From JBBRUG01 sp038247995 (GTDB lineage Bacteria > Chloroflexota > Chloroflexia > Chloroflexales > Chloroflexaceae): DNA of 25,083 bases. The stretch spans positions 1 to 25,083 of the forward strand of contig JBBRUG010000042.1 of assembly GCA_038247995.1 (NCBI GenBank), in the 5' to 3' direction. Both the position numbers and the translations under genes were made by a program. Under the pieces are notes generated by a model. It searched no databases. It was not told the DNA's origin and saw nothing but the letters and a program-made list of their open reading frames with translations. Shown here piece after piece: positions 1 through 7,900 of this stretch; position 1 is the first letter of the stretch; each line of letters starts with the position of its first letter.

Positions 1-1
1 C

Positions 2-823
2 GATGCCACTACCGCGCAGGGCCTCCTGGCCCGTACGCCGGATCCAATGCTCGTGATCTTCGATCCGACTGAAGCTGAAGTCTGGACGATCTGGCGTCAG
101 TTGAAACAGCCGGCGCCGCTGATTGCAATTGTCCAAGATGCCGAAGCGGCTGAAGCAGCACTCGCCCAGGGCGCAACTGCGGTAGTGCAGACCATGGCGA
201 GCCTCGAAGAGTTTACCGACCAACTCTTGCTCCATTTACCACGCCCTGAAATAAGTGAACCCATTCCACAAGCCGATCAGACGGCGATTATTCGGCAGTT
301 GCAAGAGCGCAATCGCCAGCTTGAGCGCGAGGCCAACGAAGACGCGCCGACCGGGCTGTTCAACCGGCGCTACTTCGCCGCCGCCTACCCGGCGCTGGTA
401 GCTGTTGCGCAAGAGCATAACCATTCGATCGCTGTGATTATGGGCGATATCGATCACTTCAAGCAAACGAATGATCGTTACGGCCACCTCCTGGGCAATG
501 AGGTGCTCAAAGTTGTTGCCCAGTATTTACAGGCCGCAGTCAAACCCGGCGATCTCGCAGCACGTTATGGCGGGGAAGAATTTGTTCTGGTGCTGCCTAA
601 GCGCGATCTCGCCGCCGCCGCAAGCATTGCGGAACAACTGCGGATTGCCATTGCCCAGCACAACTGGGGCACACTCCAACATGGCCTGCAAATTACAATC
701 AGCTTTGGCATTGCAGTCGGGCCGCTCGTTGATCCAGCTGCCCTCATTGCCGAAGCCGATCGGCGCCTCTACGCTGCTAAAGCCGCCGGTCGCAACCGCA
801 TCTGGGCTAAAGAGGTAGTCTGA
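2..823 (+). CDS. Diguanylate cyclase with receiver-like N-terminus (5' end outside window)
   Basis: The reading frame is open to the left edge of the window, so the gene is taken as partial; the ATG at 47 lies inside a receiver-like fold (beta strand LVIFD, then PLIAIV and AVVQ) and is probably internal. Numbering from that ATG, residues 1-65 resemble the second half of a response-regulator receiver whose conserved Thr/Ser and Lys positions are not conserved. A helical linker (80-98) leads into a GGDEF domain (99-258) with DAPTGLFNRR, DIDHFKQTND (134-143) and the active-site motif GGEEF (175-179). This domain makes cyclic di-GMP from two GTP. The inhibitory I-site, normally RxxD five residues before the motif, reads KPGD (166-169), so product inhibition may be weaker. 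It is soluble, with no membrane segment visible. It is convergent with the lipoprotein gene that ends at 887. Confidence 0.9.
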   Translation, partial: DATTAQGLLARTPDPMLVIFDPTEAEVWTIWRQLKQPAPLIAIVQDAEAAEAALAQGATAVVQTMASLEEFTDQLLLHLPRPEISEPIPQADQTAIIRQLQERNRQLEREANEDAPTGLFNRRYFAAAYPALVAVAQEHNHSIAVIMGDIDHFKQTNDRYGHLLGNEVLKVVAQYLQAAVKPGDLAARYGGEEFVLVLPKRDLAAAASIAEQLRIAIAQHNWGTLQHGLQITISFGIAVGPLVDPAALIAEADRRLYAAKAAGRNRIWAKEVV

Positions 824-886
824 CAGTCTAGCAGTCTGCAGTTCGACGAAAGACCAATGACCAATGACCAACCTGCGTCCTTCGCC
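824..886. repeat. Short degenerate tandem repeats in a convergent gap
   Basis: The gap between two convergent genes holds two small arrays: repeated AGTCTG-type words at 822-846 and three 7-base units (GACCAAT, GACCAAT, GACCAAC) at about 851-871. The reverse complement of the first array shares the words GTCGAACTG and AGACTGTC with the array at 14406-14450. Confidence 0.5.
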
Positions 887-1405
887 TCACTCCCGCTCTG
901 CCATATACGCATCACGCTGCGCCCGCAGTTGCCTCCAGATCGCCTCAGGAACCTGTGCCTCGACCAGTGCGTGGATTGCCGCCGCACGGCTTTGCTGCCC
1001 TTCTACCACAAAATTCGGTAGGGTAATTGTTTGTCCATGAGCGGTAACCTGGAGCGTTGCCGAACTCCCGCCGACCGGCGGCATAGGTTCGGCTTGCCAG
1101 CGCTCGCGCAGGACATCCTGAGCGACAAGCGCCGCATACAGCGCTCCGCGCTCCGCGCCGCTAAGCTGAAACGGCTCAACCCAGGTTGGTACATCGGGGC
1201 CGGCATAATCGGGTGTAAAGGTAATGTTGCCCGATCCATCGGGGGCAAGCACGATCTGATAGCTATAGTGATAGGGCGGCGGCAGGCTGCCCTCACGCCA
1301 GGCGTAGGTGAGCTTAAAATCAGCCGGAGTACCGGTCGGCCCAGATGCTGTACAGGCGTTGAGCAGCAAGCAAAGGAGCAGACAGATCCAGATCCGCAGT
1401 ACCAT
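887..1405 (-). CDS. Hypothetical lipoprotein
   Basis: A 172-aa protein with a short n-region, a strongly hydrophobic stretch (residues 5-15) and a lipobox LNAC with the lipidated Cys at position 18, so it is probably a membrane-anchored extracellular lipoprotein. The start chosen is the ATG at 1405, because AGGAAT lies eight bases upstream and it gives a compact signal peptide; a GTG 36 bases further upstream would add twelve non-signal residues. The mature part is a small beta-rich region followed by a C-terminal helix. I recognise no family and assign no function. It is transcribed divergently from the gene at 1541, and the shared intergenic region carries two perfect palindromes. Confidence 0.75.
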   Translation of the reverse strand: MVLRIWICLLLCLLLNACTASGPTGTPADFKLTYAWREGSLPPPYHYSYQIVLAPDGSGNITFTPDYAGPDVPTWVEPFQLSGAERGALYAALVAQDVLRERWQAEPMPPVGGSSATLQVTAHGQTITLPNFVVEGQQSRAAAIHALVEAQVPEAIWRQLRAQRDAYMAERE

Positions 1406-1438
1406 AACATTATTCCTAAAATTGTGAGGCTGTTCACA

Positions 1439-1465
1439 CACTGCGCAGTGAATGCGCAGCTGCGC
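1439..1465. promoter_or_regulatory. Two adjacent 12-bp perfect palindromes (candidate operator)
   Basis: CACTGCGCAGTG (1439-1450) and GCGCAGCTGCGC (1454-1465) are both perfect palindromes. They lie between two divergent genes, just upstream of the -35 box of the rightward promoter. Their spacing and position suit a dimeric repressor or activator, but the binder is unknown. Confidence 0.4.
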
Positions 1466-1469
1466 GGAA

Positions 1470-1498
1470 TTGACGCCAGTGACGGGTTAGCGTATACT
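1470..1498 (+). promoter_or_regulatory. Sigma70-type promoter of the 1541 gene
   Basis: TTGACG (1470-1475) and TATACT (1493-1498) are separated by 17 bases. The start codon at 1541 follows about 40 bases downstream, with GGAG at 1528-1531 as ribosome binding site. Confidence 0.75.
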
Positions 1499-1540
1499 AA
1501 TATTTGAACTTCTAGCTTTGTTTATTTGGAGTAGGTCGCA

Positions 1541-1948
1541 ATGGACTTGCAACTCACACCAATAGCTCGGATCACCGCCCAACGCTTCATCGGCCTGTGC
1601 GCCGATGGATCACTACGTCTTGTATGGGGCGACGCCGTGTTCCGTATTCCACCCTACGAGTTGCAACATCTTGCAGCGGTTCTTGACGCTTGGGAGCATG
1701 AGGAAGAGCCGCCCGGCTTGCGCCGTGGTTACTACCGGCTAATCCACGGTCCTGACGGCGAAATCCAGCTCTGGATGAATAATGCGGCGCTGTGCCTGAG
1801 CCGCGCTGAGTTGCGTCTACTCGCCGGGCTGGTGCGGCTGACTGACTCCTGCCTCAGCACGGCCTTATCCAGCGCGGCGTCGCCGCCGTTTAGCCAGGAA
1901 TATCGCGTACTTGCGACTGTACCACTGCAGCGCGGTTGGATGAACTAA
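1541..1948 (+). CDS. Hypothetical protein, 135 aa
   Basis: A small soluble protein with no signal peptide or membrane segment. The start at 1541 is well supported by GGAG nine bases upstream and by the promoter at 1470-1498. The N-terminal half reads like a compact beta sheet containing a Trp-rich loop (GSLRLVWGD, then FRIPPYELQHL). The middle has GYYRLIHGPDGEIQLWMNNAA, a possible beta hairpin, followed by a helical leucine-rich segment (LSRAELRLLAGLVRL). I do not recognise the family and propose no function. It is monocistronic, with its own promoter and a strong hairpin 20 bases after the stop codon. Confidence 0.75.
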   Translation: MDLQLTPIARITAQRFIGLCADGSLRLVWGDAVFRIPPYELQHLAAVLDAWEHEEEPPGLRRGYYRLIHGPDGEIQLWMNNAALCLSRAELRLLAGLVRLTDSCLSTALSSAASPPFSQEYRVLATVPLQRGWMN

Positions 1949-1968
1949 ACGGATTGCGTTTTTGAAAC

Positions 1969-2003
1969 AACAGGCCGGATGAGCATTGCTCACCCGGCCT
2001 GTT
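1969..2003. terminator. Hairpin terminator between convergent genes
   Basis: AACAGGCCGG and CCGGCCTGTT form the outer stem, and TGAGC/GCTCA the inner stem, around a three-base loop. Short T-rich stretches follow on each strand, so it can serve both the 1541 gene and dps. Confidence 0.75.
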
Positions 2004-2042
2004 ATCGTTTATGCTGTCCGGCAATTGCCTCAGCACACTACC

Positions 2043-2564
2043 CTAGCGCTGCTCGATGTGCGCCCGCAACAACCAGGCCGCCTTCTCGTGCTTCTCCATC
2101 AACCCGGTGAGGAAGTCGCTCGTACCCATATCGTCGTACTGCTCATCGGCGGCGCGTAGATCCTTGCGCAGGTGGCGGATAATCGCCTCGTGATCAGCCA
2201 AGAGATTGGCAATCATCGCCCGATCGTCGGGCAGTTCACCTGGGCGCTCGGCCAATGTGGCCAACTGGAGAAATTCGGTCATTGTGCCCGGCGTCGGTGC
2301 GCCGATCATCCGAATCCGCTCAGCGATTTCATCGATATCGTCGGCCAGTGCTTCGTACTGATCCTGAAAAAGCGCGTGCAATGGACCAAAGGCCATGCCC
2401 ACTACATTCCAGTGGTAGTTACGCAGGCGTGTATAAAGTACATGCTCGTCGGCCAGCAGCCGACCCAACAGCGCGACTACCCCCTGCACATTCGCTGCAC
2501 TCAAGCCAATATCCGGCGTTGCGGCGGTACTAGTGGTACCATTTGTTGTTTTAGTCGTAGTCAC
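2043..2564 (-). CDS. dps: Dps family DNA-binding/ferritin-like protein
   Basis: A 173-aa member of the Dps family, dodecameric mini-ferritins that oxidise Fe(II), store iron and protect DNA during oxidative stress. The ferroxidase ligands are present in the right register: H51 (YHWN), H63 (PLHALF), D78 and E82 (DIDEIAERIR). Position 67, usually Asp or Glu, is Gln here with Asp at 68. The first 20 residues are a Thr-rich, lightly charged tail, much less basic than tails that bind DNA directly. Start is a GTG at 2564, supported by AAGGAGGAG just upstream; no ATG fits better. It has its own promoter (2663-2691) and a shared hairpin terminator at 1969-2003. Confidence 0.93.
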   Translation of the reverse strand: MTTTKTTNGTTSTAATPDIGLSAANVQGVVALLGRLLADEHVLYTRLRNYHWNVVGMAFGPLHALFQDQYEALADDIDEIAERIRMIGAPTPGTMTEFLQLATLAERPGELPDDRAMIANLLADHEAIIRHLRKDLRAADEQYDDMGTSDFLTGLMEKHEKAAWLLRAHIEQR

Positions 2565-2662
2565 AGTGCTCCTCCTTCTTCATCACAGGTTGGTGCACAA
2601 TCGGCAGATTGATTGTCCTGCCACTCGGGCTTATGAGTAGTAATCCTGATCCGTACTACTTC

Positions 2663-2691
2663 ACGATAGCAGAAACCGTGCCAGCCGTCAA
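2663..2691 (-). promoter_or_regulatory. Promoter of dps
   Basis: Reading leftward, TTGACG (2691-2686) and TATCGT (2668-2663) are separated by 17 bases, about 100 bases upstream of the dps GTG. The -35 box contains the stop codon of the upstream gene fragment (2688-2690). Confidence 0.65.
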
Positions 2692-2834
2692 CCAGCTTGT
2701 GGTGGAGCTGCATCAATCACAAAGTATACGGCGATCAATATTTCGATCCGGCTTGGCCGGCCGCTCTTACGCCCCAGCGTGGTAATGTCGCAGGTAAGCC
2801 CGCGCTGGATCGCTGCCCAGACTTGTTGATCCAT
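2688..2834 (-). pseudogene. 5' remnant of a DUF385/deazaflavin-dependent nitroreductase gene
   Basis: A 48-codon reading frame begins with an ATG at 2834 behind AGGAGG (8-base spacing). Residues 1-32 contain CDITTLGRKSGRPSRIEI, the N-terminal signature of the nitroreductase-like, deazaflavin (F420)-dependent family, whose members are usually about 130-160 aa. After RIEI the similarity stops (LIAVYFVID and a short tail) and a TGA follows, so cofactor-binding and catalytic parts are absent. I see no remainder downstream, where the dps promoter begins. It lies 63 bases after the EamA gene on the same strand and could be co-transcribed. A translated micro-protein is possible, but a decayed gene is the simpler reading. 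Confidence 0.65.
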
Positions 2835-2848
2835 CAGGATCGCCTCCT

Positions 2849-2890
2849 GATTTCTGATTTCTGCCGCCTGCCACCTACCGCCTGCCTGCC
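2849..2890. repeat. Short direct repeats between gene remnant and EamA gene
   Basis: TGATTTC occurs twice in tandem at 2849-2864, followed by repeated CCGCCTGCC-type words at 2864-2890. There is no gene here. Together with the remnant and the dps promoter, this accounts for the 2565-2897 gap. Confidence 0.4.
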
Positions 2891-2897
2891 ATTCACC

Positions 2898-3815
2898 TCA
2901 CGCCCGTCGCTCAGTAACCACCAGCGCCACGCCCAGCGACGCCACGGCAAGCCCGATCAGCGCCAGCAGGCCAAAGCCCTCGCCAAAGAGCAGATACGCC
3001 TCGATCGCTGTGGCGGGCGGCACAAGGTAGAAAAGACTTGTCACCCGCGCCGCCGAACGCTCGCGGATGAGCAACATCAACAGCAGGATCGCCCCCAACG
3101 AGAGCACGATTACCAGCCAGCCCATGGCGAAAAACAACTGCGGCGTCCAGCTGATTTCGCGCGTCTCAAAACTGAATGCCACCACGAACATGAGCCCGGC
3201 GGCAGCAAGATACTGAATGCTCGTTCCGCTGAGCAGCGGAATACCGGCGCCAAAACGCTTTTGGTAGAGCGTGCCGGCCGTTGTGCTAAACAAGGCCACC
3301 GTCGTCGCCGTAAGCGTCGCAACCGTCACCCCGACCGTCGCATTACTGAACCACAACTTCTCGCCTACGACCAGCATCACGCCCACAAAACCCAGACCTA
3401 AACCAAACCATTGTCGGCGCCCAACGCGTTCGCCCAGCATGGCGGGAGCGACGATCGCTGTAAGCACCGGTTGCAGGCTCACAATCAGGGCGCTTAACCC
3501 GGCGGGCATGCCTCGATCAATGGCAAAGAAAACGCCGCCCAGGTAGCCGCCGTGGAGCAACAAACCTACAACGGCGGCATGCCCGGCATCGGCGCGCCGC
3601 TGCGGCCAGGGTGCGCGGAGCACTACGACAATTCCGGCGAGCAGGCTTGCGGCGATCAAGAACCGAATAAGCAAAAATGTGAATGGTTCAATGTACGGCA
3701 AGCCGTAACGAGCGCCGATAAAACCCGTACTCCAGAGCAGAACAAAAACCCACGGCGCAGCGGCGACAAACCCAGCGCTGAAGCGGGCGCGATCACGGCC
3801 ATTTGATTGTTGCAT
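2898..3815 (-). CDS. DMT superfamily (EamA) transporter
   Basis: A 305-aa integral membrane protein with about ten hydrophobic segments arranged as two EamA halves, the usual size and layout of drug/metabolite transporters (amino-acid or metabolite exporters). The first half carries WSTGFIGARYG and the conserved LQPVLTAIVAPAMLGERVGRRQW loop, written here as two parts of that motif. The second half ends with SLFYLVPP, ATAIEAYLLFGE and a glycine-rich last helix, the typical C-terminal signature. The substrate cannot be read from sequence. Start is the ATG at 3815; the ribosome binding site is weak. An extended -10 promoter lies at 3877-3882, so it appears to be transcribed separately from the DM13 gene upstream. 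Confidence 0.88.
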   Translation of the reverse strand: MQQSNGRDRARFSAGFVAAAPWVFVLLWSTGFIGARYGLPYIEPFTFLLIRFLIAASLLAGIVVVLRAPWPQRRADAGHAAVVGLLLHGGYLGGVFFAIDRGMPAGLSALIVSLQPVLTAIVAPAMLGERVGRRQWFGLGLGFVGVMLVVGEKLWFSNATVGVTVATLTATTVALFSTTAGTLYQKRFGAGIPLLSGTSIQYLAAAGLMFVVAFSFETREISWTPQLFFAMGWLVIVLSLGAILLLMLLIRERSAARVTSLFYLVPPATAIEAYLLFGEGFGLLALIGLAVASLGVALVVTERRA

Positions 3816-3876
3816 GGATGTCTAGGGCTGAAACAGGATTGAGGATTAGAAGGCTACTTACAGCCAAACCGCACCT

Positions 3877-3885
3877 ACTATAACA
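3877..3885 (-). promoter_or_regulatory. Extended -10 promoter of the EamA gene
   Basis: On the minus strand TGT precedes TATAGT (3882-3877), an extended -10 element. The -35 position is poor. It lies about 60 bases upstream of the start codon. Confidence 0.5.
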
Positions 3886-3904
3886 TCCTTCCGACTTCTG
3901 GCCC

Positions 3905-4615
3905 TCAGCCGAGCACCGCATAGCCAAACACAATGTCAAAGGCGCGACACCAGATCACCACTGAACGATACTGAGCCAGGTCGAGTTCGGCGGGCAGTGC
4001 ATAATTCTGATTACCCTGATTCCCCTTGAGCGCTTCAAGCTGAAGCCACTCTGTATTACGCAGGCCGTCGCGATCCGGGTTATCGCTGCTGGAGAGCGCT
4101 ACAAACAGATCGGGGCCATTGTCGGCGCTGAAATCTTCCAGGCGCAAGATCTGGCTGCCGTCGGCGAGTTGGTAGAACGTCGCTGTGCCGGCGGCTGTAT
4201 CGCCCGGTACACTGCCGGCGACAAAATTCCCTGTACCAAGCGCAATCGGCGCGGGTACAGCGGTCGGTTCCGGCACAGCTGTCGGCGCGGGTTCCGCTGT
4301 CGGCTCAACCGTTGCCGTCGGTTCGATTATGGCTGTCGGCTCGGGCGCGGCGGTACTAGCAACTGCCGGCACTGCGGTTGGAACGGGCGGCTCAGTCGGC
4401 GCGGGAATACTTGTCGGCGCAGGCACACTCGTCGGCGCAACAGCGGCAACCGGCGCAGCGGTAGGAAAGGCCTCATCGACCGTGCGATCGTAGAATAACG
4501 GCGCCGCAAACCAGAAGCCAAACGCGCTCGCAACGACGATCAACCCCGTTAGCGCAATGCTTATCATCTTCCCGCCATTGCTCAGACCCTGCCAACCACC
4601 GATCAGACGTTGCAT
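3905..4615 (-). CDS. Membrane-anchored DM13-domain protein
   Basis: A 236-aa protein in three parts: an N-terminal transmembrane anchor (about residues 16-37), a low-complexity stalk of repeated Pro-Thr-Ala words such as VPAPT and EPTA (about 45-125), and a C-terminal DM13 domain (about 126-236). The DM13 hallmarks are GNFVAGSVPGDTAAGTATFY, DNGPDLFVALS, LKGNQGNQNYALP and the VVIWCRAFDIVFG ending with the conserved Cys at 223. DM13 domains are proposed to have redox or electron-transfer roles, but the exact function here is unknown. The domain should face the outside of the cell. Start is ATG 4615 with AAGGAG nine bases upstream. Base composition of the stalk is repetitive but in frame. Confidence 0.85.
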   Translation of the reverse strand: MQRLIGGWQGLSNGGKMISIALTGLIVVASAFGFWFAAPLFYDRTVDEAFPTAAPVAAVAPTSVPAPTSIPAPTEPPVPTAVPAVASTAAPEPTAIIEPTATVEPTAEPAPTAVPEPTAVPAPIALGTGNFVAGSVPGDTAAGTATFYQLADGSQILRLEDFSADNGPDLFVALSSSDNPDRDGLRNTEWLQLEALKGNQGNQNYALPAELDLAQYRSVVIWCRAFDIVFGYAVLG

Positions 4616-4685
4616 ATGCTAAGACTCCTTTGTTGATCACCTGCTGTACCGTCTCGGCGCATTGCATGCTGTTACAGAATCAACA

Positions 4686-4716
4686 GGCGCCCGACTGGAT
4701 TACCCAATCGAGCGCC
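4686..4716 (-). terminator. Hairpin downstream of tRNA-Leu
   Basis: GGCGCTCGATTGG pairs with CCAGTCGGGCGCC around a five-base loop, with two G.U pairs. Read on the minus strand it is followed by the T-rich TGTTGATTCTGT. It separates the tRNA gene from the DM13 gene. Confidence 0.55.
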
Positions 4717-4759
4717 CTGACCCGGCTGTTGCCCCATTACAACGCGCCGGAAACGAACC

Positions 4760-4843
4760 TGGTGGGGACGGAGGGAGTTGAACCCTCACGCCTTGCGGCA
4801 CATGATCCTAAGTCATGCGCGTCTGCCATTTCGCCACGTCCCC
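4760..4843 (-). tRNA. tRNA-Leu (anticodon UAG)
   Basis: Acceptor arms GGGGACG (5' end at 4843) and CGTCCCC pair perfectly. The D arm, a CATGA/TCATG anticodon stem with loop CTTAGGA (anticodon TAG), a class II variable arm (GCCGC AAG GCG type) and the GAGGGTTCAACTCCCTC T arm are all readable. The CCA end is encoded (4760-4762). It decodes CUA and probably other CUN codons. It has its own promoter and no tRNA neighbours in the window. Confidence 0.95.
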
Positions 4844-4855
4844 ATGTTGGCGTCG

Positions 4856-4884
4856 AGTATAACACGCGCTGCCGAGCGTCGCAA
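4856..4884 (-). promoter_or_regulatory. Promoter of tRNA-Leu
   Basis: On the minus strand TTGCGA (4884-4879) and TATACT (4861-4856) are spaced by 17 bases, and the mature tRNA begins 13 bases after the -10 box, so the 5' leader is very short. Confidence 0.75.
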
Positions 4885-4890
4885 GATCAA

Positions 4891-4927
4891 TTCAGCCCGC
4901 CGTTCCGCAGGTGGAACGACGGGCCGA
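4891..4927 (-). terminator. Long hairpin, second of a tandem pair
   Basis: Two 16-base arms (4891-4906 and 4912-4927) pair with two G.U positions around a short loop. It sits after the stop codon of the 1048-aa protein gene and before the tRNA promoter. No long T run follows, so termination may be weak or the hairpin may stabilise the mRNA end. Confidence 0.6.
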
Positions 4928-4938
4928 ATGTCAAAGCG

Positions 4939-4974
4939 GTTTGGCAGAACGTAGCGTATTGCGTCCTGCCGAAC
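4939..4974 (-). terminator. Hairpin, first of a tandem pair
   Basis: GTTCGGCAGGACG and CGTTCTGCCAAAC form a 13-base stem with two non-Watson-Crick positions, starting seven bases after the stop codon at 4982. It is followed on the minus strand by the second hairpin at 4891-4927. Confidence 0.5.
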
Positions 4975-4981
4975 GAACCTT

Positions 4982-7900
4982 TTACCGCGTGATCAGCGGC
5001 AGGTAGAGCTGGCGCGCACCAACCGTGCCGCTCACTGTGAAGCGGAAGTCACTCTCATCCGGGTCGTTGGTGCGGAGGGTTATCTGACCGGAGAGCTCAC
5101 CCTGACTGCTCGCCTCCATGACCAGCACGAAGGTCGTCGCACCGCCGGGTGCCACCGTATCAGCGGTAATTACGCTCGGGTCGCGGCTGAAACCGGGCGG
5201 CACGACGATCGAGTTGATCGCCAGCGGGCTGCCGCCGGTGTTGCGGATGGTAAACGTCGTGCGGAGGTTCCGACCTGCCGATGTTGTGCCCAGGTCAACA
5301 TTTGCCCCACTGGCCACATTCGCCGTATTCACCGCCACAACGATCTGCGGCGGGAGGTTTTCCACCGTGCCGCTCACGGCGAAGCTGAACGGGTTGGCGG
5401 TGGCATCGTTGGTAGTGAAGCTGATATTGCCCCCAAACGTGCCAACCGTCGTCGCCGTCAGGCGCACCACCAGGCTGGTCGTCGCCCCGGGCGCAACTGG
5501 GCTGCTGAACGGGGTCACAATCGCGAAGCCGGCCGGTAACGTCGCCCCACTGAGCGTGAGGTTGAGGCCGCCGTCATTGCGGATCGTGAAGGTCTTCTCC
5601 ACCGGAGTGCCAACCGTCGTTGTGCCGAAGTCTGCACTGCCGGTGCCGTTCGCAATCTGCGTGGCGCCATCGCTGACCACGATCTGCGCCGGCGAAGCCG
5701 CCACCGTTGCACTCACCGTGAAGCTGAACGGGTTCTCATCGGTATCGTCGTTCGCAAACGAAACCGCGCCGCTCGGCGTGCCTACGGCAGCGGCGTTGGC
5801 CTGGATCGTAAAGTCAACCGATTCGCCATTTTGGAGTGTCCCAGCCGGTGAGCCGCTCACCAGGCTGAAGCCAGTCGGGATTGTCGGCTCCGCAATCTCC
5901 AACGCCCGATCACCAATGTTGGTAATCTGGAAGGTGCGCTCCAGCGGTGTGCCCACAATCGTGCTGCCGAAGTCGACACTGCCGCCGTTCACCACTTCGC
6001 TCACCGTCGTCGTGTCGAGCACAAACAGTTGATCGGTGGTCGATTCGCTAACCGTACCGCTGAGGCCAAGCTCGAAGGGGCTGTTGGCGTCGTTGCTGGG
6101 AATCGTCGCCGTCCCCGCAGTTACACCGATCGTGTTGGCGAGGAACCGCAGCGTGAAGGTTGTCGACTCACCTACGCTGAGGCTCGTATCGCTCGGCGCG
6201 GTTTGAAGCGTAAAGCCCGTAGGCACCGTGATCGCGCCGATAGTCAGCGTTTCGTCGCCGTCGTTGGAGATCGTGAAGGTGCGATCGACTGCACTAGTAA
6301 TCGGCGTTGAACCGAAGTTGACCAGCGCGCCGCTGGAGAAGACGGTTGCGCCTTCAGCCAGGCTAAGTATGGCCGGCTTGGGCGTTGCCGTCGCATTCAA
6401 TGTGATGCTGAACGGGCTGCTTTCGGGCGCATTGGTGGCGAAACTGAGCGTGCCGGTTGCTGCGCCAAGGGTGGCCGCCGTGAAGGTCAAGCCCAGCGTC
6501 GTTGTCGCGCCAGGGGCGAGTACAGTGCTGGCAAAACCACTGCCCAGTGCGAAACCAGCCGGCAGGGTCAGCGAACTGTCATCAATCACTAACGGCGCTT
6601 CACCAGGGTTGCTGATCGTGAGCGACTTCGTGAGTGGCGTGTCGCGCGGGGTGCTGCCGAAGTTGACACTACCGCCATTCGGCACAGCAGTGGCGCCATC
6701 GGCCATAGCGATGTTGGAGCGGATCTCAACTGAACCAATGTCGCAAATCGGCGTCGTATTACCGTCACCGTCGGCCGGACGGGCCAGGCCGCGCTGATCG
6801 ACATTTCCCACCGGAGCAGCGGCACAGATCGTATCGTCGGCGGCCTCCACTGCGGGGCTGGTGGGCAGCAGCAAGTGCGTGCGCGTTGCCCCGCCATAGC
6901 TACCGAGCGCCGCCAGGCCGATATTTACCGTCACGATGTCGCTCTGGCCGACCGTGCCGATCGTGGTGCTGCCGTTGATCCCGGCGCGCGAACTAATCAG
7001 GTTGCTGCTGTTGCCGGCAATCGTGTTCGCGACGCGCGCGCTCAGGTCAGGGAAGATGCCCTGGAAGCCGGGAATATCGGGCGTTACAAGATCCTGGTTG
7101 CCGGCGATAATCGAGTTGCGGAAGGTCAGCGCACCGATAGTGCCCGCGTTGTTGTACGCGCCACCGCCATCGCCGCCGAGTTGCACATCGGCATTCGCAA
7201 TGTTGTTGGTGATCGTTGTATTGCGCACCGTAGTGGCGCCATTGTTGTAGCTACCGCCGCCGTGGCGGCTTGCGCTGTTGCCGGAGAACGTACTGTTCGT
7301 AACCGTCGCCGTACCCTCATTGGCGATACCACCGCCATCTTCGCGAACCGCGACATTGTTAGCGATGGTGCTATTGGCGATCGTCACCGTTGCACCAGTG
7401 TCAACATAAATGCCGCCGCCAGAGCGGTTGGCCGTATTGCCAATAAGCTCACTGTCTCGGATCGCGGCCGTTGTGCCGGGGCCGCTGTAGATACCGCCGC
7501 CAAAAGCGCCATCGATTTCGCCGCCGGTCGTCACGGCGCTGAAGTTATTACTTACGACAATCCCAGTTGCATTCAGCGTGCCCAGGTTGCGGAGGCCGCC
7601 ACCGTCTGCCGCTGTGCTGCCACCTGTAATCGTGACGCCCGAAATCGTCAGGCCCGCGCCAGACTGGATGTCCATCACCCGATCACGGTCGATGTTCCCA
7701 TTCGGGAAATTTGCGGCGATGCGCGTCGTTGCGGCACCGGCGCCGACAATTGTGATCGCCTTACCCACAACATCGAGATCGCCACGCACACCGGTGTCAT
7801 CACCGACGCCGGGGATGGTGAGGTTGTACACACCGGCCGGGAGGGCGATCTCATCGCCGTCCGCAGAATAGAGCAGCGCTTCGCGCAGCGAGATGCCGCT

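Noticed and set aside
2697..3401. Open frame on the plus strand opposite EamA
   Set aside because: Composition is Arg/His/Gln-rich with no domain, while the opposite strand has clear membrane segments and family motifs.
4185..4493. Gly/Ala/Val-rich repeat frame on the plus strand and a possible CRISPR-like repeat block
   Set aside because: The periodicity comes from the Pro/Thr stalk codons of the DM13 gene; there are no spacers of constant length.
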